Below are positions 18,292 to 26,540 of a DNA stretch of 64,000 nt, one piece after another. The translations under genes were made by a program, and so were the position numbers. Under the pieces are notes generated by a model. The model did no database searches and was not told the origin of the DNA. It saw only the letters and a list, made by a program, of their open reading frames with translations. Position 1 is the stretch's first letter. Every line of letters begins with the position of its first letter. Source of the stretch: Prevotella sp. GTDB lineage: Bacteria > Bacteroidota > Bacteroidia > Bacteroidales > Bacteroidaceae. The stretch lies in NCBI GenBank assembly GCA_017617615.1, contig JAFZVV010000007.1:124001-188000 (forward strand), read 5' to 3'.

Positions 18292-18774
18292 TCACCGTTG
18301 GGACTGCAACGTGGATGGAGTCTTCGATGCCGAATAATGCACCCTCAGCGTGTTGGCCTCACGAAGCGCCTTCTTCACATCGGCAACCAGGCCCATGGGC
18401 ACGTCGCGGTCGGCCTTCACCACTACGGTCATCTCCGCGTCGCCGCTGGCTTCCATACGTTCTTTCTCTGCCTTCATCACCGTAGCCAACTGGGCCACAG
18501 GCACGAACTTGTCGTTCACCTGCACCACCACGGTATCGCCCATAGTGGCCTGGAGTTGCTTCAGCGGCTTGCCGATGAAGATATAGGTAGTGGAAGCCCG
18601 CTTCGCCACACGGGTGAGTTGCGTGCCCTCTGGGGTATGGAAAACCACGTTTACCGGCACGCTCCGCATGTGTGTCACAATCATGAAGAAGAAGAGCACG
18701 GTGAAGATGAGGTCGGGAAGCGACGACGTGTTGAGGTCGGGAATCCTGCGCTCCTTACGGGGAATGAAACTCAT
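18292..18774 (-). CDS. exbD: ExbD/TolR-family proton-channel subunit (second copy)
   Basis: 160 aa from MSFIPRKERRIPDLNTSSLP. It has the single transmembrane helix with the conserved aspartate (SSLPDLIFTVLFFFMIVTH) and a periplasmic ExbD domain. It energises TonB-type transport with ExbB. Its start overlaps the stop of the upstream exbD by ATGA, which fixes the start; the longer open frame lies inside that gene. It is the last gene of the four-gene operon. Confidence 0.9.
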   Translation of the reverse strand: MSFIPRKERRIPDLNTSSLPDLIFTVLFFFMIVTHMRSVPVNVVFHTPEGTQLTRVAKRASTTYIFIGKPLKQLQATMGDTVVVQVNDKFVPVAQLATVMKAEKERMEASGDAEMTVVVKADRDVPMGLVADVKKALREANTLRVHYSASKTPSTLQSQR

Positions 18775-19355
18775 TGGGCACCTCCTTTCATGACGAAATT
18801 CTCCGACACTTTCTGTGGGTAGTATTTCCGAAGGGCAGTGCGCTGCTCCTCGCTGCACAACGCGTATTGTTTCTGGAAACGGCGCAGTGCCAAAGAGTCG
18901 CGAAGCTGGGCGTAGGCCGCCACGATCTCGTGCTGAATCGAGAAATAGGTGTTGTAGTCGCTACGGCGGTCGGCCTCTATCTGCACCACATGGTTCTCGG
19001 TGACCATGCACTTGCCCAACGGATAGATATCGCGCTCCACCTTCTCCGGAAGGTTGGGGTCATTGGCGGGGTTGTCTACGAATGCCGCCACACGCTCCCT
19101 TACCTCACCGATGCCTACGGAGTCGCCATTGATGGTGATGTCGTTGTCGGGCGATACCTCTATCCTGAGCACGTTGCGCTGGCTCATCGCCGTGGGCTGT
19201 TGCTCGGAAGACAATGGGGGCAACATGCGCGACATGCCGTTGTCGTCGTCCATCGACGTGACGACGAGAAACAGGATGAGCAGCGTGAACGAGATATCCG
19301 CTATCGAAGCGGTGTTGATTCCCGGCACCCTGCGGCGCTTGCGTGCGAACCTCAT
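18771..19355 (-). CDS. exbD: ExbD/TolR-family proton-channel subunit (first copy)
   Basis: 194 aa. The N-terminal pattern RRRVPGINTASIADISFTLL contains the membrane aspartate. The periplasmic part is longer than usual and ends in a helical extension (QHEIVAAYAQLRDSLALRRF ... RTALRKYYPQKVSENF). Two different ExbD proteins after one ExbB is a common Bacteroidota arrangement and suggests a mixed ExbD dimer inside the ExbB pentamer. It starts one base before the end of the preceding gene's downstream spacer, so the genes are tightly packed. Confidence 0.9.
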   Translation of the reverse strand: MRFARKRRRVPGINTASIADISFTLLILFLVVTSMDDDNGMSRMLPPLSSEQQPTAMSQRNVLRIEVSPDNDITINGDSVGIGEVRERVAAFVDNPANDPNLPEKVERDIYPLGKCMVTENHVVQIEADRRSDYNTYFSIQHEIVAAYAQLRDSLALRRFQKQYALCSEEQRTALRKYYPQKVSENFVMKGGAQ

Positions 19356-19356
19356 G

Positions 19357-19860
19357 TTATCTGGAGCGTTTGTTTAGATACGACCTGATGGAAGAAAAGG
19401 CCACCAGTCCCACCGACAGCACAATCATGGCTACCGAGGCGATGACAAACATGTCTGCGGCCTTAAGCCACATGGAATCAGCATATTGCTTCCCGTTCAC
19501 CACCACACCATCAGAAGAACCCATGAGAAAGGCTACGACAAGGATTCCAACCGTTATAGCCACGACAACCGACGAGATGACGGCTACGGGCACACGGTTC
19601 ACCATCCGTGCCTGGTTTTTCTGCCTTTTCACGGCCACGGCAATGGCCCACACGGCGGTGGCTATGGCAAACAGCACCACGGCTGCCATCAGCCACAGCA
19701 AGACATCGGTGAGACGGGGCTCGTTGAAGTCAGGGTCATCGGGGAAAGGGTGGTTGAACCCAATGAGGTAATAGGCGGCGAAGACCACTGCCGTGACGGC
19801 AATGATTGCGAAGAGCACACGCTGTGACCCTTTCTCCGGAATCCACTTGAATCTTCTCAT
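19357..19860 (-). CDS. Membrane protein of the exbB-exbD operon
   Basis: 167 aa with about four hydrophobic helices (near residues 15-32, 48-75, 90-112 and 133-158) and short charged loops. No catalytic motif is visible. It overlaps the exbB stop by ATGA and is followed at once by exbD. Genes of this size and topology occur between exbB and exbD in other Bacteroidales, so it is probably an accessory part of the proton channel. Its biochemical role is unknown. Confidence 0.75.
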   Translation of the reverse strand: MRRFKWIPEKGSQRVLFAIIAVTAVVFAAYYLIGFNHPFPDDPDFNEPRLTDVLLWLMAAVVLFAIATAVWAIAVAVKRQKNQARMVNRVPVAVISSVVVAITVGILVVAFLMGSSDGVVVNGKQYADSMWLKAADMFVIASVAMIVLSVGLVAFSSIRSYLNKRSR

Positions 19861-20708
19861 TTCTCAGATTCCTTGTGTTTCACGATGATATCCATGAGTG
19901 TCACCGAAGCCTCTTCCATCTGTGCGGTAATCATCTCAATCTTGGTGAGGATGAAGTTGTAGAAGAGTTGCAGGATAAGCGCTACGATAATACCGAAAAT
20001 CGTGGTGATGAGCGCCACCTTCATGCCATCGGCCACGATGGTAGGATTGATGTCGCCCGCCTGCTGTATCTTGTCGAATGCCATCACCATGCCGATGACC
20101 GTACCAAGGAAACCGAGCGAGGGTGCGATGGCAATGAAAAGCGTAATCCACGAACACCCCTTCTCGAGGTTGGCTACCTGCACCTGTCCGAACGACTGGA
20201 TAGAACGTTCGATGTTCTCCACATGCTCACCTATGCGCATCAGTCCCTGGTAGCAGATGGAAGCCACCGGACCACGGGTCTCACGACAGAGGGTCTTCGC
20301 TCCCTCTACGTCACCTGCCGCCACTTTCTCGTCGATGTCGGAGAGCAGCCTACGGGTGTTGATTTCTGACAAGGTGAGGTAAATTATCCGCTCAATGCAG
20401 AAAGCAAGACCAAGAATCAGGGCCAGCGCCACAAGCGACATGAACCCGGCATTGCCTTCGATGAACTTCGTTTTCAGCGACTTGTACACGCCCTCGTTTT
20501 CCTCTTCCGCAACCGCATCTGCCATTTCCATGGCCTCAGCTTGTGCAATGTCTTCGGCTACCAGCGAGTCTACGGAGGCATTGTCCTCATACTGGGCAGC
20601 AATCTCCTCGAAATCGGGAATGCTGCTTTCCTCTTGCGCCATGGCCAGGGAAAAATGTCCGGCCATCAATGCCACGATGAGCATGCATCGGGCTATCACA
20701 TATTTCAT
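19857..20708 (-). CDS. exbB: ExbB/TolQ/MotA-family proton channel with exported N-terminal extension
   Basis: 283 aa from MKYVIARCML. Unlike E. coli ExbB it begins with a signal peptide (ending SLAMAQ) and an acidic stretch of about 70 residues, then three membrane helices. The conserved region is APSLGFLGTVIGMVMAFDKI plus ALITTIFGIIVALILQLFYN. It is the first gene of the operon and has a consensus promoter. The TonB protein it would serve is not in the window; client receptors could include the thiamine receptor at 60217. Confidence 0.9.
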   Translation of the reverse strand: MKYVIARCMLIVALMAGHFSLAMAQEESSIPDFEEIAAQYEDNASVDSLVAEDIAQAEAMEMADAVAEEENEGVYKSLKTKFIEGNAGFMSLVALALILGLAFCIERIIYLTLSEINTRRLLSDIDEKVAAGDVEGAKTLCRETRGPVASICYQGLMRIGEHVENIERSIQSFGQVQVANLEKGCSWITLFIAIAPSLGFLGTVIGMVMAFDKIQQAGDINPTIVADGMKVALITTIFGIIVALILQLFYNFILTKIEMITAQMEEASVTLMDIIVKHKESEK

Positions 20709-20744
20709 ATTGAGGTAATTATTTGGGATTCCTAAATAATGATG

Positions 20745-20752
20745 CAAAGATA
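20745..20752 (-). promoter_or_regulatory. Promoter of the exbB operon
   Basis: Minus-strand TATCTTTG, a perfect -7 box, giving a leader of about 30 nt before exbB. Confidence 0.65.
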
Positions 20753-20941
20753 ATCAATCCACATGTCATGGCAAAAGATGAATCGTTAAAGTTTCTTTTC
20801 GTGAAATTGAATGCACCCAGCACACAAGCGTATTTCCATGGAAATTCAATCGATTACGCAGTTAAATTTATTAATTTTTGTTAAATTTTACTTTGTGTGG
20901 GCGCACGGAGAAGTGCCATTGAAAAATAATAGTTAATAAAC

Positions 20942-20972
20942 TTTGAAGGTTTGAAAAAATACTATAACTTTG
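20942..20972 (+). promoter_or_regulatory. Strong plus-strand promoter with no coding gene behind it
   Basis: TTTG at 20942-20945, a 19-bp spacer, then TAACTTTG at 20965-20972. Both boxes and the spacing fit the Bacteroidota consensus. Confidence 0.6.
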
Positions 20973-20978
20973 CATCGT

Positions 20979-21066
20979 TATCCTGAAAACAATCTTTTTA
21001 CCTTAAAAAAAACTAATACCTATTGAAGATTCGAAGCGGTCGCCTGAGAAGGTCATCGCTTTTTTT
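20979..21066 (+). ncRNA. Candidate small RNA (about 88 nt)
   Basis: The interval runs from the predicted start of the 20942-20972 promoter to a hairpin (AGCGGTCGC with GTCATCGCT, loop near CTGAGAAG, one mismatch and some G-U pairs) followed by seven T. There is no reading frame of note inside. This may be an independent small RNA or a transcript antisense to the end of the ClpX-like gene's downstream region. Confidence 0.4.
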
Positions 21067-21162
21067 GGGCCCTTTTTGTAAGGCCCCTGATGAGGCGTCT
21101 TCAAACAGACTTATTCAAGAAAGCATACGTCTCTTTACACCCACACCATAACTTCTAAAACA

Positions 21163-21205
21163 GTTCGGCGAACTTCCCCCCTGATGGGGGAATGGTCCGG
21201 CGAAC
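21163..21205 (-). terminator. Hairpin after the ClpX-like gene
   Basis: Read on the minus strand: outer arms GTTCG and CGAAC, an internal loop, then TTCCCCC with GGGGGAA around ATCA, followed by TGTTTTAG. It starts about 8 bp after the stop codon. Confidence 0.55.
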
Positions 21206-21213
21206 AATTGATT

Positions 21214-22527
21214 TCAAGCGATTTTCTTATCCACAAACTGCTTGTCGATAATGATTTCGTTTCTGTCGAGACGGAACATCTCTTCGTTGAGCAGTTTGAA
21301 CATGGTTGATTTCAGTCCCCTCACACCCAAGTGTTTCCTGTTGGCATAGGCAGCAATGGCCTTCGCGCCGTCCAAGGTGATGGTCAGCTGGATGTCGCGG
21401 TGACTGAAATAGTTGGCAAAGTAGGAGAATGGCGAATCCTTGGCTTTCATGAGGATGTCGACCATCACCTCTTCTGAGAGACTGTTGACGTAGGCGTACT
21501 GCAGGATACGACCGGCAAGTTCATCGCGGTGGAAGAATGCCGTGAAGTCCGACTCCTCGACATATTTGTGGAAGTCGCCCTCAATACCGGTGGCTTCCAG
21601 TCGGGAAAAGCCTATGGCATTGGCACCCAACCGTTTTCTCACCAGGTCTTCGATACCGCTGAACACGCCAGAGAAGATGAAGAGCATGTTCTTCGTCGAC
21701 ACTCTCTCCGAGGTGAGCATACCCGTGCTGAACGACACCGAGTTGTTGTCGTCAAGGATGTTGAGCAACTCGTTGAGCACACGTTCATTGAACTCGCCCT
21801 TAAGGAAGAGCTTGTCGAACTCGTCGAGGAGGATGACCGCCGACTCCACCGGCTCTAGTTCCTGGTCACTTTCCTCGTACAGTTCAGAGAACACGTCGGT
21901 GAGGTGGGCACCGTGGATGCCTTCCTGCACGAGGTTGTTGCAGTTCACCACGCCCAACTTCAGGCCAAACAGTTCGGCGAGTTTCTGGGGTCCGAAGGTC
22001 TTGCCCACTCCCGAAGGACCGAATGCCAGCAGGTTGGCCTTGGGCATGACAAGCTTCGACTCCTTCCTCATCAGGTGGAGGTAGAAGCACAGCGACAACT
22101 TCCTCGAGTATTCGGGCTGTCCGATGAGGTAATTGTCGAGCAGTTCGGAGATGGCCATCGGCGTGACATGCTCCGGAGCAATATCGAAGAGATGGTATTC
22201 GGTACCGTCCAGGATGTCGATGACACCCTGCAGGGAGATGCGCCCGTATTCTTGCTCCCAACTCGCGATGTGGTCTTTCACGCAGTCACGGGTAGTGGCG
22301 TTGTCGGTGTCGGCGGTCTCAATGACGAACTCTCTACGACGGTTCTTCAGCACCCTTACCCATTGTTCCTTCTCCTTGATCATCAGCGTGGGCAAGGAGT
22401 CGATGGTGCGCTTGATAATCTTGAAATCCATGAGCGGGTTGAGGAAGAGCAGGCGTTTGATCTCCTCATCAAGTTGGAGCGACTTTGCGCTCGGGGTTCT
22501 GGTTGTTGACTTCTGGTTTTTGTTCAT
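21214..22527 (-). CDS. Divergent ClpX-like AAA+ ATPase without zinc-binding domain
   Basis: 437 aa from MNKNQKSTTRTPSAK. Walker A is LLAFGPSGVGKTF (about 165-177) and Walker B is AVILLDEFDKL (about 228-238). FIFSGVFSGIEDLV matches the ClpX segment FICGGAFxGL. Just after it, KRLGANAIGFSRLE aligns with the IGF loop that ClpX uses to dock on ClpP. The arginine of LAGRILQ and the sensor-2 arginine of GVRGLKSTMF are also present. The N-terminal cysteine zinc domain of ClpX is absent; instead there are about 130 residues of charged helical sequence. It therefore looks like an active unfoldase with a different substrate-recognition end. True clpX is expected elsewhere in the genome. Confidence 0.8.
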   Translation of the reverse strand: MNKNQKSTTRTPSAKSLQLDEEIKRLLFLNPLMDFKIIKRTIDSLPTLMIKEKEQWVRVLKNRRREFVIETADTDNATTRDCVKDHIASWEQEYGRISLQGVIDILDGTEYHLFDIAPEHVTPMAISELLDNYLIGQPEYSRKLSLCFYLHLMRKESKLVMPKANLLAFGPSGVGKTFGPQKLAELFGLKLGVVNCNNLVQEGIHGAHLTDVFSELYEESDQELEPVESAVILLDEFDKLFLKGEFNERVLNELLNILDDNNSVSFSTGMLTSERVSTKNMLFIFSGVFSGIEDLVRKRLGANAIGFSRLEATGIEGDFHKYVEESDFTAFFHRDELAGRILQYAYVNSLSEEVMVDILMKAKDSPFSYFANYFSHRDIQLTITLDGAKAIAAYANRKHLGVRGLKSTMFKLLNEEMFRLDRNEIIIDKQFVDKKIA

Positions 22528-22815
22528 AAGCAGAATAATTGAACAACTCAAATCTTTCAACACATATCATTGCCTGAGGTTGTCAGGCAACCCAAGAGCA
22601 GACGGCCGTAAAGCCGTCCCTGCCAAGCGAACGAGGCAGAGAATAAAGGGCGGGTGTTGGCACCCGCCACGTTATAAGCCAACAAAAATTAGATGTTCAA
22701 CGATTTAGATTCTTCAAGTGGTTATCCACTTTGCCATAAAAAAGTAGAGAAGTTTCAGTCTGCAGACCAGTCAATCAATTCATTCAAATAACGCGCCCCC
22801 AGAAAAAGAGGGAAA
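22528..22815 (-). ncRNA. Hairpin-rich 5' leader of the ClpX-like gene
   Basis: Between the predicted start near 22815 and the ATG there are five perfect stem-loops: 22571-22589 (7-bp stem), 22601-22618 (6 bp), 22620-22639 (5-6 bp), 22649-22668 (8 bp, GGCGGGTG/CACCCGCC) and 22716-22731 (6 bp). GGTTG at 22578 can pair either inside the first loop region or with CAACC at 22588, so alternative folds exist. The region could be a regulatory leader, a separate structured RNA, or a cluster of palindromic elements. Confidence 0.5.
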
Positions 22816-22821
22816 ACTTTG

Positions 22822-22829
22822 CAAATTTA
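22822..22829 (-). promoter_or_regulatory. Probable promoter of the ClpX-like gene
   Basis: Minus-strand TAAATTTG fits the -7 box. A TTG lies 18 bp upstream (22848-22850). Confidence 0.5.
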
Positions 22830-22911
22830 CAAAAAATTTCCAAATCACAATACAGTTTAAGTAAAAAACGTGAAATTTGTGATTTGTTAACAATTCTATG
22901 CGCCCCACGAA

Positions 22912-22943
22912 AAAGGCAGGGCGAACTGTATCACCCTGCCTTT
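22912..22943 (-). terminator. Terminator after the lipoprotein gene at 23002
   Basis: A perfect 10-bp stem (AAAGGCAGGG with CCCTGCCTTT), followed on the minus strand by a short run of T. It ends the 23002-23736 transcript before the ClpX-like promoter. Confidence 0.7.
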
Positions 22944-23001
22944 CCTATGCCATGGCTCCTATAGGTTGCTCTATAGGCCTTTGGTAACCCTCATGCTGTC
23001 G

Positions 23002-23736
23002 TCATCGCTGATAGTAACGTATCTCGCGCTGCTCGAGGGTCTTGCTTTCTTCGATTTCGCCTTTGGGGTCGTCTTCGGTGGTGTGCTTGCACACCGTCTT
23101 GACCTCGCGCTCCGTCCAGTTGCCCACGCTGTCGAACTTCTTGTAGGTATAGGTAATGGTCGAGGAATAATGGTCGCCCTCGTCTTCGGTTTCCCAGTTG
23201 GCACTGTCGGGATAGACATTGTCGCCCGTATAGGCATACGTCTGGTCGACGGTAGCTTCCCAGCCTCCAATCTTGACTTTCGACATCCGGTCGTTTCCGT
23301 CGTATTCTATCTCGATGGTGAAGCCCATGTCGTCTTCATCGTCCAACCAGTTGTCATAGTAGACGATGCGTCCTTTCTCGTCGCGCTTCATCTTGCTCTT
23401 TTCCGAAACGCCCTTGATGAAGTTGCCTTTATCATCATATTGGTAAAGGTTGTCGAAATGGTCTTTCATCACCCTTCCTTTCTCATCGAATGACATATAC
23501 TGCGTACTGTCCTGCCACGACTGCACACCGGCATCTGACGAGAGGTCTGTGACCACGACCGACACGTCCTTCACGTCGCCAAGCAGTCCGAAGCTCTTCA
23601 CGTCGACAGGTGTCTTTACTGCTGCCGCAGCGACAGGTTCACTTGTGGTTTCGCCCGCCTTTTTCGATGTGGTGCTGGCGCAGCAGGTGACGAGTGCCAG
23701 CAATGCCGCGAAGGGAAATAATCTTATTGCTTTCAT
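23002..23736 (-). CDS. Lipoprotein with YD/RHS-like beta repeats
   Basis: 244 aa. The signal peptide ends in a lipobox (LALVTC, Cys18 or 19). The mature part contains strands of the kind found in YD-repeat proteins: MSFDEKGRVMKDHFDNLYQY, DDKGNFIKGV, RDEKGRIVYYDNW, EYDGNDRMSKVKI. It is likely displayed on the outer membrane. The function is unknown. The lipoprotein gene at 23846 lies 110 bp upstream on the same strand and may be co-regulated. Confidence 0.75.
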   Translation of the reverse strand: MKAIRLFPFAALLALVTCCASTTSKKAGETTSEPVAAAAVKTPVDVKSFGLLGDVKDVSVVVTDLSSDAGVQSWQDSTQYMSFDEKGRVMKDHFDNLYQYDDKGNFIKGVSEKSKMKRDEKGRIVYYDNWLDDEDDMGFTIEIEYDGNDRMSKVKIGGWEATVDQTYAYTGDNVYPDSANWETEDEGDHYSSTITYTYKKFDSVGNWTEREVKTVCKHTTEDDPKGEIEESKTLEQREIRYYQR

Positions 23737-23845
23737 GTAATAAAATGATTATGGTTTGACTATGATTTTCTTTCCTTTGTTGATATATACGCCTTTGGTG
23801 GGACGATTTACCCTGATACCCATGAGGGTGGTTTTCGGGGAAAGG

Positions 23846-24145
23846 TCAGTCTACCCTCTTCCATTCGGCGTCATAATCTTCGCCGTTGTCGGTAAGTGTG
23901 AGGTCGTACACCACAGGAATGGAGTCGTTGAGCACACCCTTGATGATTCCCTTGAAGTCTTTCGCGCCATTGGGTTCAATCTGGATGGTATCGATGACGA
24001 GCGTCCGGCCACTGTCCTTCTCTTCGGTGATGACCGACTGGCTCACAATCTCCCGCATTTTGTCGAGAGACACTTTTTTCTGGCATGATACTGCCGTTAC
24101 CGCCATGAAGGCGATAAAAAACAGGCTGAGGATATGTTTTCTCAT
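23846..24145 (-). CDS. Small lipoprotein, function unknown
   Basis: 99 aa from MRKHILSLFFIAF. The lipobox is VTAVSC (Cys21). The mature domain is short with alternating strands (LVIDTIQIEPNGAKDFKG, VVYDLTLTDNGEDYDAEW) and resembles small beta-sandwich lipoproteins. The longer frame upstream puts ten residues before the signal peptide and overlaps the probable leader, so the inner ATG was chosen. Confidence 0.7.
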   Translation of the reverse strand: MRKHILSLFFIAFMAVTAVSCQKKVSLDKMREIVSQSVITEEKDSGRTLVIDTIQIEPNGAKDFKGIIKGVLNDSIPVVYDLTLTDNGEDYDAEWKRVD

Positions 24146-24229
24146 AATGCTGATAAGGTGGGTTCGGCAACCCATGGTTTAGTGAAACAATGAATACATG
24201 CTGCCCACGCACGATGGTGGCGCATTATG

Positions 24230-24237
24230 CAAAAATA
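24230..24237 (-). promoter_or_regulatory. Promoter of the small lipoprotein gene
   Basis: Minus-strand TATTTTTG, a perfect -7 box, with predicted start near 24223 and a leader of about 78 nt. Confidence 0.5.
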
Positions 24238-24331
24238 GACATAAATTTCGAGATAGTGGCTTGATTTCTGAAAAATATTGAAATTTTTCACTTATCAGCG
24301 GCGAAAGATGCTGCCTTTCGGTTTTTTTTCG

Positions 24332-24339
24332 TATCTTCG
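24332..24339 (+). promoter_or_regulatory. Probable promoter of the acyl-CoA synthetase operon
   Basis: TATCTTCG differs from TAnnTTTG at one position. It lies about 90 bp before the ATG at 24430. Confidence 0.4.
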
Positions 24340-24429
24340 CACAAATAATGCTATAACCCGGGCAAAGACAAGCCATGGACATCATGCTGCAAAAGTGACA
24401 TGCCTGCCAATGCCCAAAAACACTAAACT

Positions 24430-26490
24430 ATGATCAACAGACAACTTCTAAGACCAGAGAGTATTGTCGTAGTGGGTGGGTCGAACAACACCCACAAGCC
24501 GGGAGGTGCCGTGGTGCGCAACCTGCTTAGCGGAGGTTACAAGGGCATCCTGCGCGTCGTCAATCCCAAGGAAGACGAGGTACAGGGGGTGAAAGTATTC
24601 CACGACGTGAAGGAAATACCGCCTACAGACCTTGCCGTGGTGGTAATACCCGCTAAATTGTGCCCAGCGACGGTGAAGGTGCTTGCAGCCGAGAAAGGTG
24701 TCAAAGCCTTCATCATCATCACCGCGGGATTCGGCGAGGAGACTCCTGCCGGGGCTGCCCTGGAAAAGGACATCATCGACACCTGTGAGCAGTATGGTGC
24801 GGCACTCATCGGTCCCAACTGCATCGGCCTGCTCAACTCCTGGCACCACAGTGTATTCACGAAACCCATACCCCATCTCAACCCGCAGGGGGTCGACTTC
24901 ATCAGCGGGTCGGGAGCTACCGCGGTATTCATCCTCGAATCGGCGGTCATCAAGGGACTGCAGTTCAACTCTGTCTGGAGCATCGGCAACGGCAAGCAGA
25001 TAGGCATCGAGGACGTGCTGCAATACATGGACGAGAATTTCGACGCCGAGCACGACTCAAAGGTAAAACTGTTGTATATCGAGAATATCAGCAATCCCGA
25101 CAAACTGCTCTTCCATGCCAGTTCACTCATACGCAAGGGATGCCGCATCGCAGCCATCAAGGCCGGAAGTTCGGAAAGTGGCAGCCGCGCCGCCTCGTCG
25201 CACACCGGTGCCATCGCGAGCAGCGACTCCGCCGTCGAAGCCCTCTTCCGCAAGGCAGGCATTGTGCGGTGTTTCTCACGCGAGGAGCTCACCACCGTGG
25301 GGTGCATCTTCACGCTCCCGCCCATCAAGGGCAAGAACTTCGCCATCGTCACCCATGCCGGCGGTCCTGGCGTGATGCTCACCGACGCTTTGTCGAAAGG
25401 TGGGCTCAACGTGCCGCCACTCGACAAGGAAATCGGCGACGAACTGAAGACCAAGCTCTATCCCGGAGCATCGACCGCCAACCCCATCGACATCCTGGCC
25501 ACGGGCACACCGGAACACCTCGGCACCGCCATCGACTACTGCGAGTCGCATTTCGACAATATCGATGCCATCATGGTCATCTTCGGCACCCCCGGACTGG
25601 TGCAGTTGTATGAGACCTACGACGTACTGCACAAGAAGATACTCGAATGCAAGAAACCCGTCTTCCCCATCCTTCCGAGCCTGCACACCGCAGGGCCCGA
25701 GGTAGAGGAGTTCCTCCGCAAGGGACATGTGAACTTCAGCGACGAGGTGACCCTCGCCACCGCACTCACCCAGGTGATGCGCACCCCCCCACCCGCTCCC
25801 CCAGAGATTGAGCTCTTCGGCATCGACGTGCCCCGCATCCGTGACATCATATCCGGCATCAAGGAGAGTGGTTATATCTCGCCAAACCTCGTACACGAAT
25901 TGCTGGCATGTGCGCAGATACCGATGGTGCCCGAGATGGTCAGCGACGACTGCGAGACGCTGGTGGCCTTCGCCGAGCGTATTGGCTACCCTGTAGTGGC
26001 CAAGGTAGTGGGACCTGTACACAAGAGCGACGTGGGCGGCGTGGCACTCGACATCAAGAATGCAAAGCACCTACGCCTGGAGTTCGAACGGATGATGAAA
26101 ATCAAGGATGCCAACGGCGTGATGGTACAGAAGATGCTGCGCGGCACCGAACTGTTCATCGGAGCCAAATACGAGTCACGTTTCGGACATATCGTGCTGT
26201 GCGGCCTTGGCGGCATCTTCGTCGAGGTGCTCAAGGACGTGTCGAGCGGTCTGGCACCCTTGTCGTACGGCGAGGCCTATTCGATGATCAAGTCGCTGCG
26301 CGGATACAAAATCATCGAAGGCACACGCGGACAGAAGGGCATCAACCAGCAGCGCTATGCCGAGGTCATCGTGCGACTCTCCACGCTCCTGCGCTTCGCC
26401 ACCGAAATCAAGGAGATGGACATCAATCCGCTCCTGGCCGATGAGAACGGCGTCACCGCCGTAGATGCCCGAATCTATATCGAGAAATAA
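24430..26490 (+). CDS. NDP-forming acyl-CoA synthetase (acetate-CoA ligase type), fused alpha-beta
   Basis: 686 aa. The N-terminal CoA-binding Rossmann fold begins with LLRPESIVVVGGSNNTHKPG. The succinyl-CoA-ligase-like domain contains the phosphohistidine motif ASSHTGAIASSD (about 252-263). The C-terminal ATP-grasp (beta) domain has GYPVVAKVVGPVHKSDVGGV. The enzyme interconverts acyl-CoA plus NDP and phosphate with free acid plus NTP, giving substrate-level energy from acetyl-CoA or branched acyl-CoAs. Both subunits are in one polypeptide in alpha-beta order. It leads a run of five co-directional genes. Confidence 0.9.
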   Translation: MINRQLLRPESIVVVGGSNNTHKPGGAVVRNLLSGGYKGILRVVNPKEDEVQGVKVFHDVKEIPPTDLAVVVIPAKLCPATVKVLAAEKGVKAFIIITAGFGEETPAGAALEKDIIDTCEQYGAALIGPNCIGLLNSWHHSVFTKPIPHLNPQGVDFISGSGATAVFILESAVIKGLQFNSVWSIGNGKQIGIEDVLQYMDENFDAEHDSKVKLLYIENISNPDKLLFHASSLIRKGCRIAAIKAGSSESGSRAASSHTGAIASSDSAVEALFRKAGIVRCFSREELTTVGCIFTLPPIKGKNFAIVTHAGGPGVMLTDALSKGGLNVPPLDKEIGDELKTKLYPGASTANPIDILATGTPEHLGTAIDYCESHFDNIDAIMVIFGTPGLVQLYETYDVLHKKILECKKPVFPILPSLHTAGPEVEEFLRKGHVNFSDEVTLATALTQVMRTPPPAPPEIELFGIDVPRIRDIISGIKESGYISPNLVHELLACAQIPMVPEMVSDDCETLVAFAERIGYPVVAKVVGPVHKSDVGGVALDIKNAKHLRLEFERMMKIKDANGVMVQKMLRGTELFIGAKYESRFGHIVLCGLGGIFVEVLKDVSSGLAPLSYGEAYSMIKSLRGYKIIEGTRGQKGINQQRYAEVIVRLSTLLRFATEIKEMDINPLLADENGVTAVDARIYIEK

Positions 26491-26492
26491 CA

Positions 26493-26528
26493 TTATAGAG
26501 ACTATAGGAACTATAGAAACTATAAAAA
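26493..26528. repeat. 9-bp tandem repeat, CTATAGnnA type (four units)
   Basis: TTATAGAGA, CTATAGGAA, CTATAGAAA and CTATAAAAA. The array begins 3 bp after the synthetase stop and ends 12 bp before the bcp start. Confidence 0.85.
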
Positions 26529-26540
26529 AAATATACACTA

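Larger units (their letters stand above)
20709..21213. other. Intergenic region with a promoter, two hairpins and a terminator
   Basis: This 505-bp region separates exbB and the ClpX-like gene, both on the minus strand. It contains the exbB promoter, a plus-strand promoter (20942-20972) followed by a terminator-like hairpin near 21066, a second hairpin (21070-21089, GGGCC with GGCCC) and the end-of-gene hairpin of the ClpX-like gene. No protein-coding frame was accepted. Confidence 0.6.

Noticed and set aside
22722..22730. TTATCCACT as a DnaA box
   Set aside because: It is a single site with one mismatch inside a hairpin, 41 kb from dnaA.
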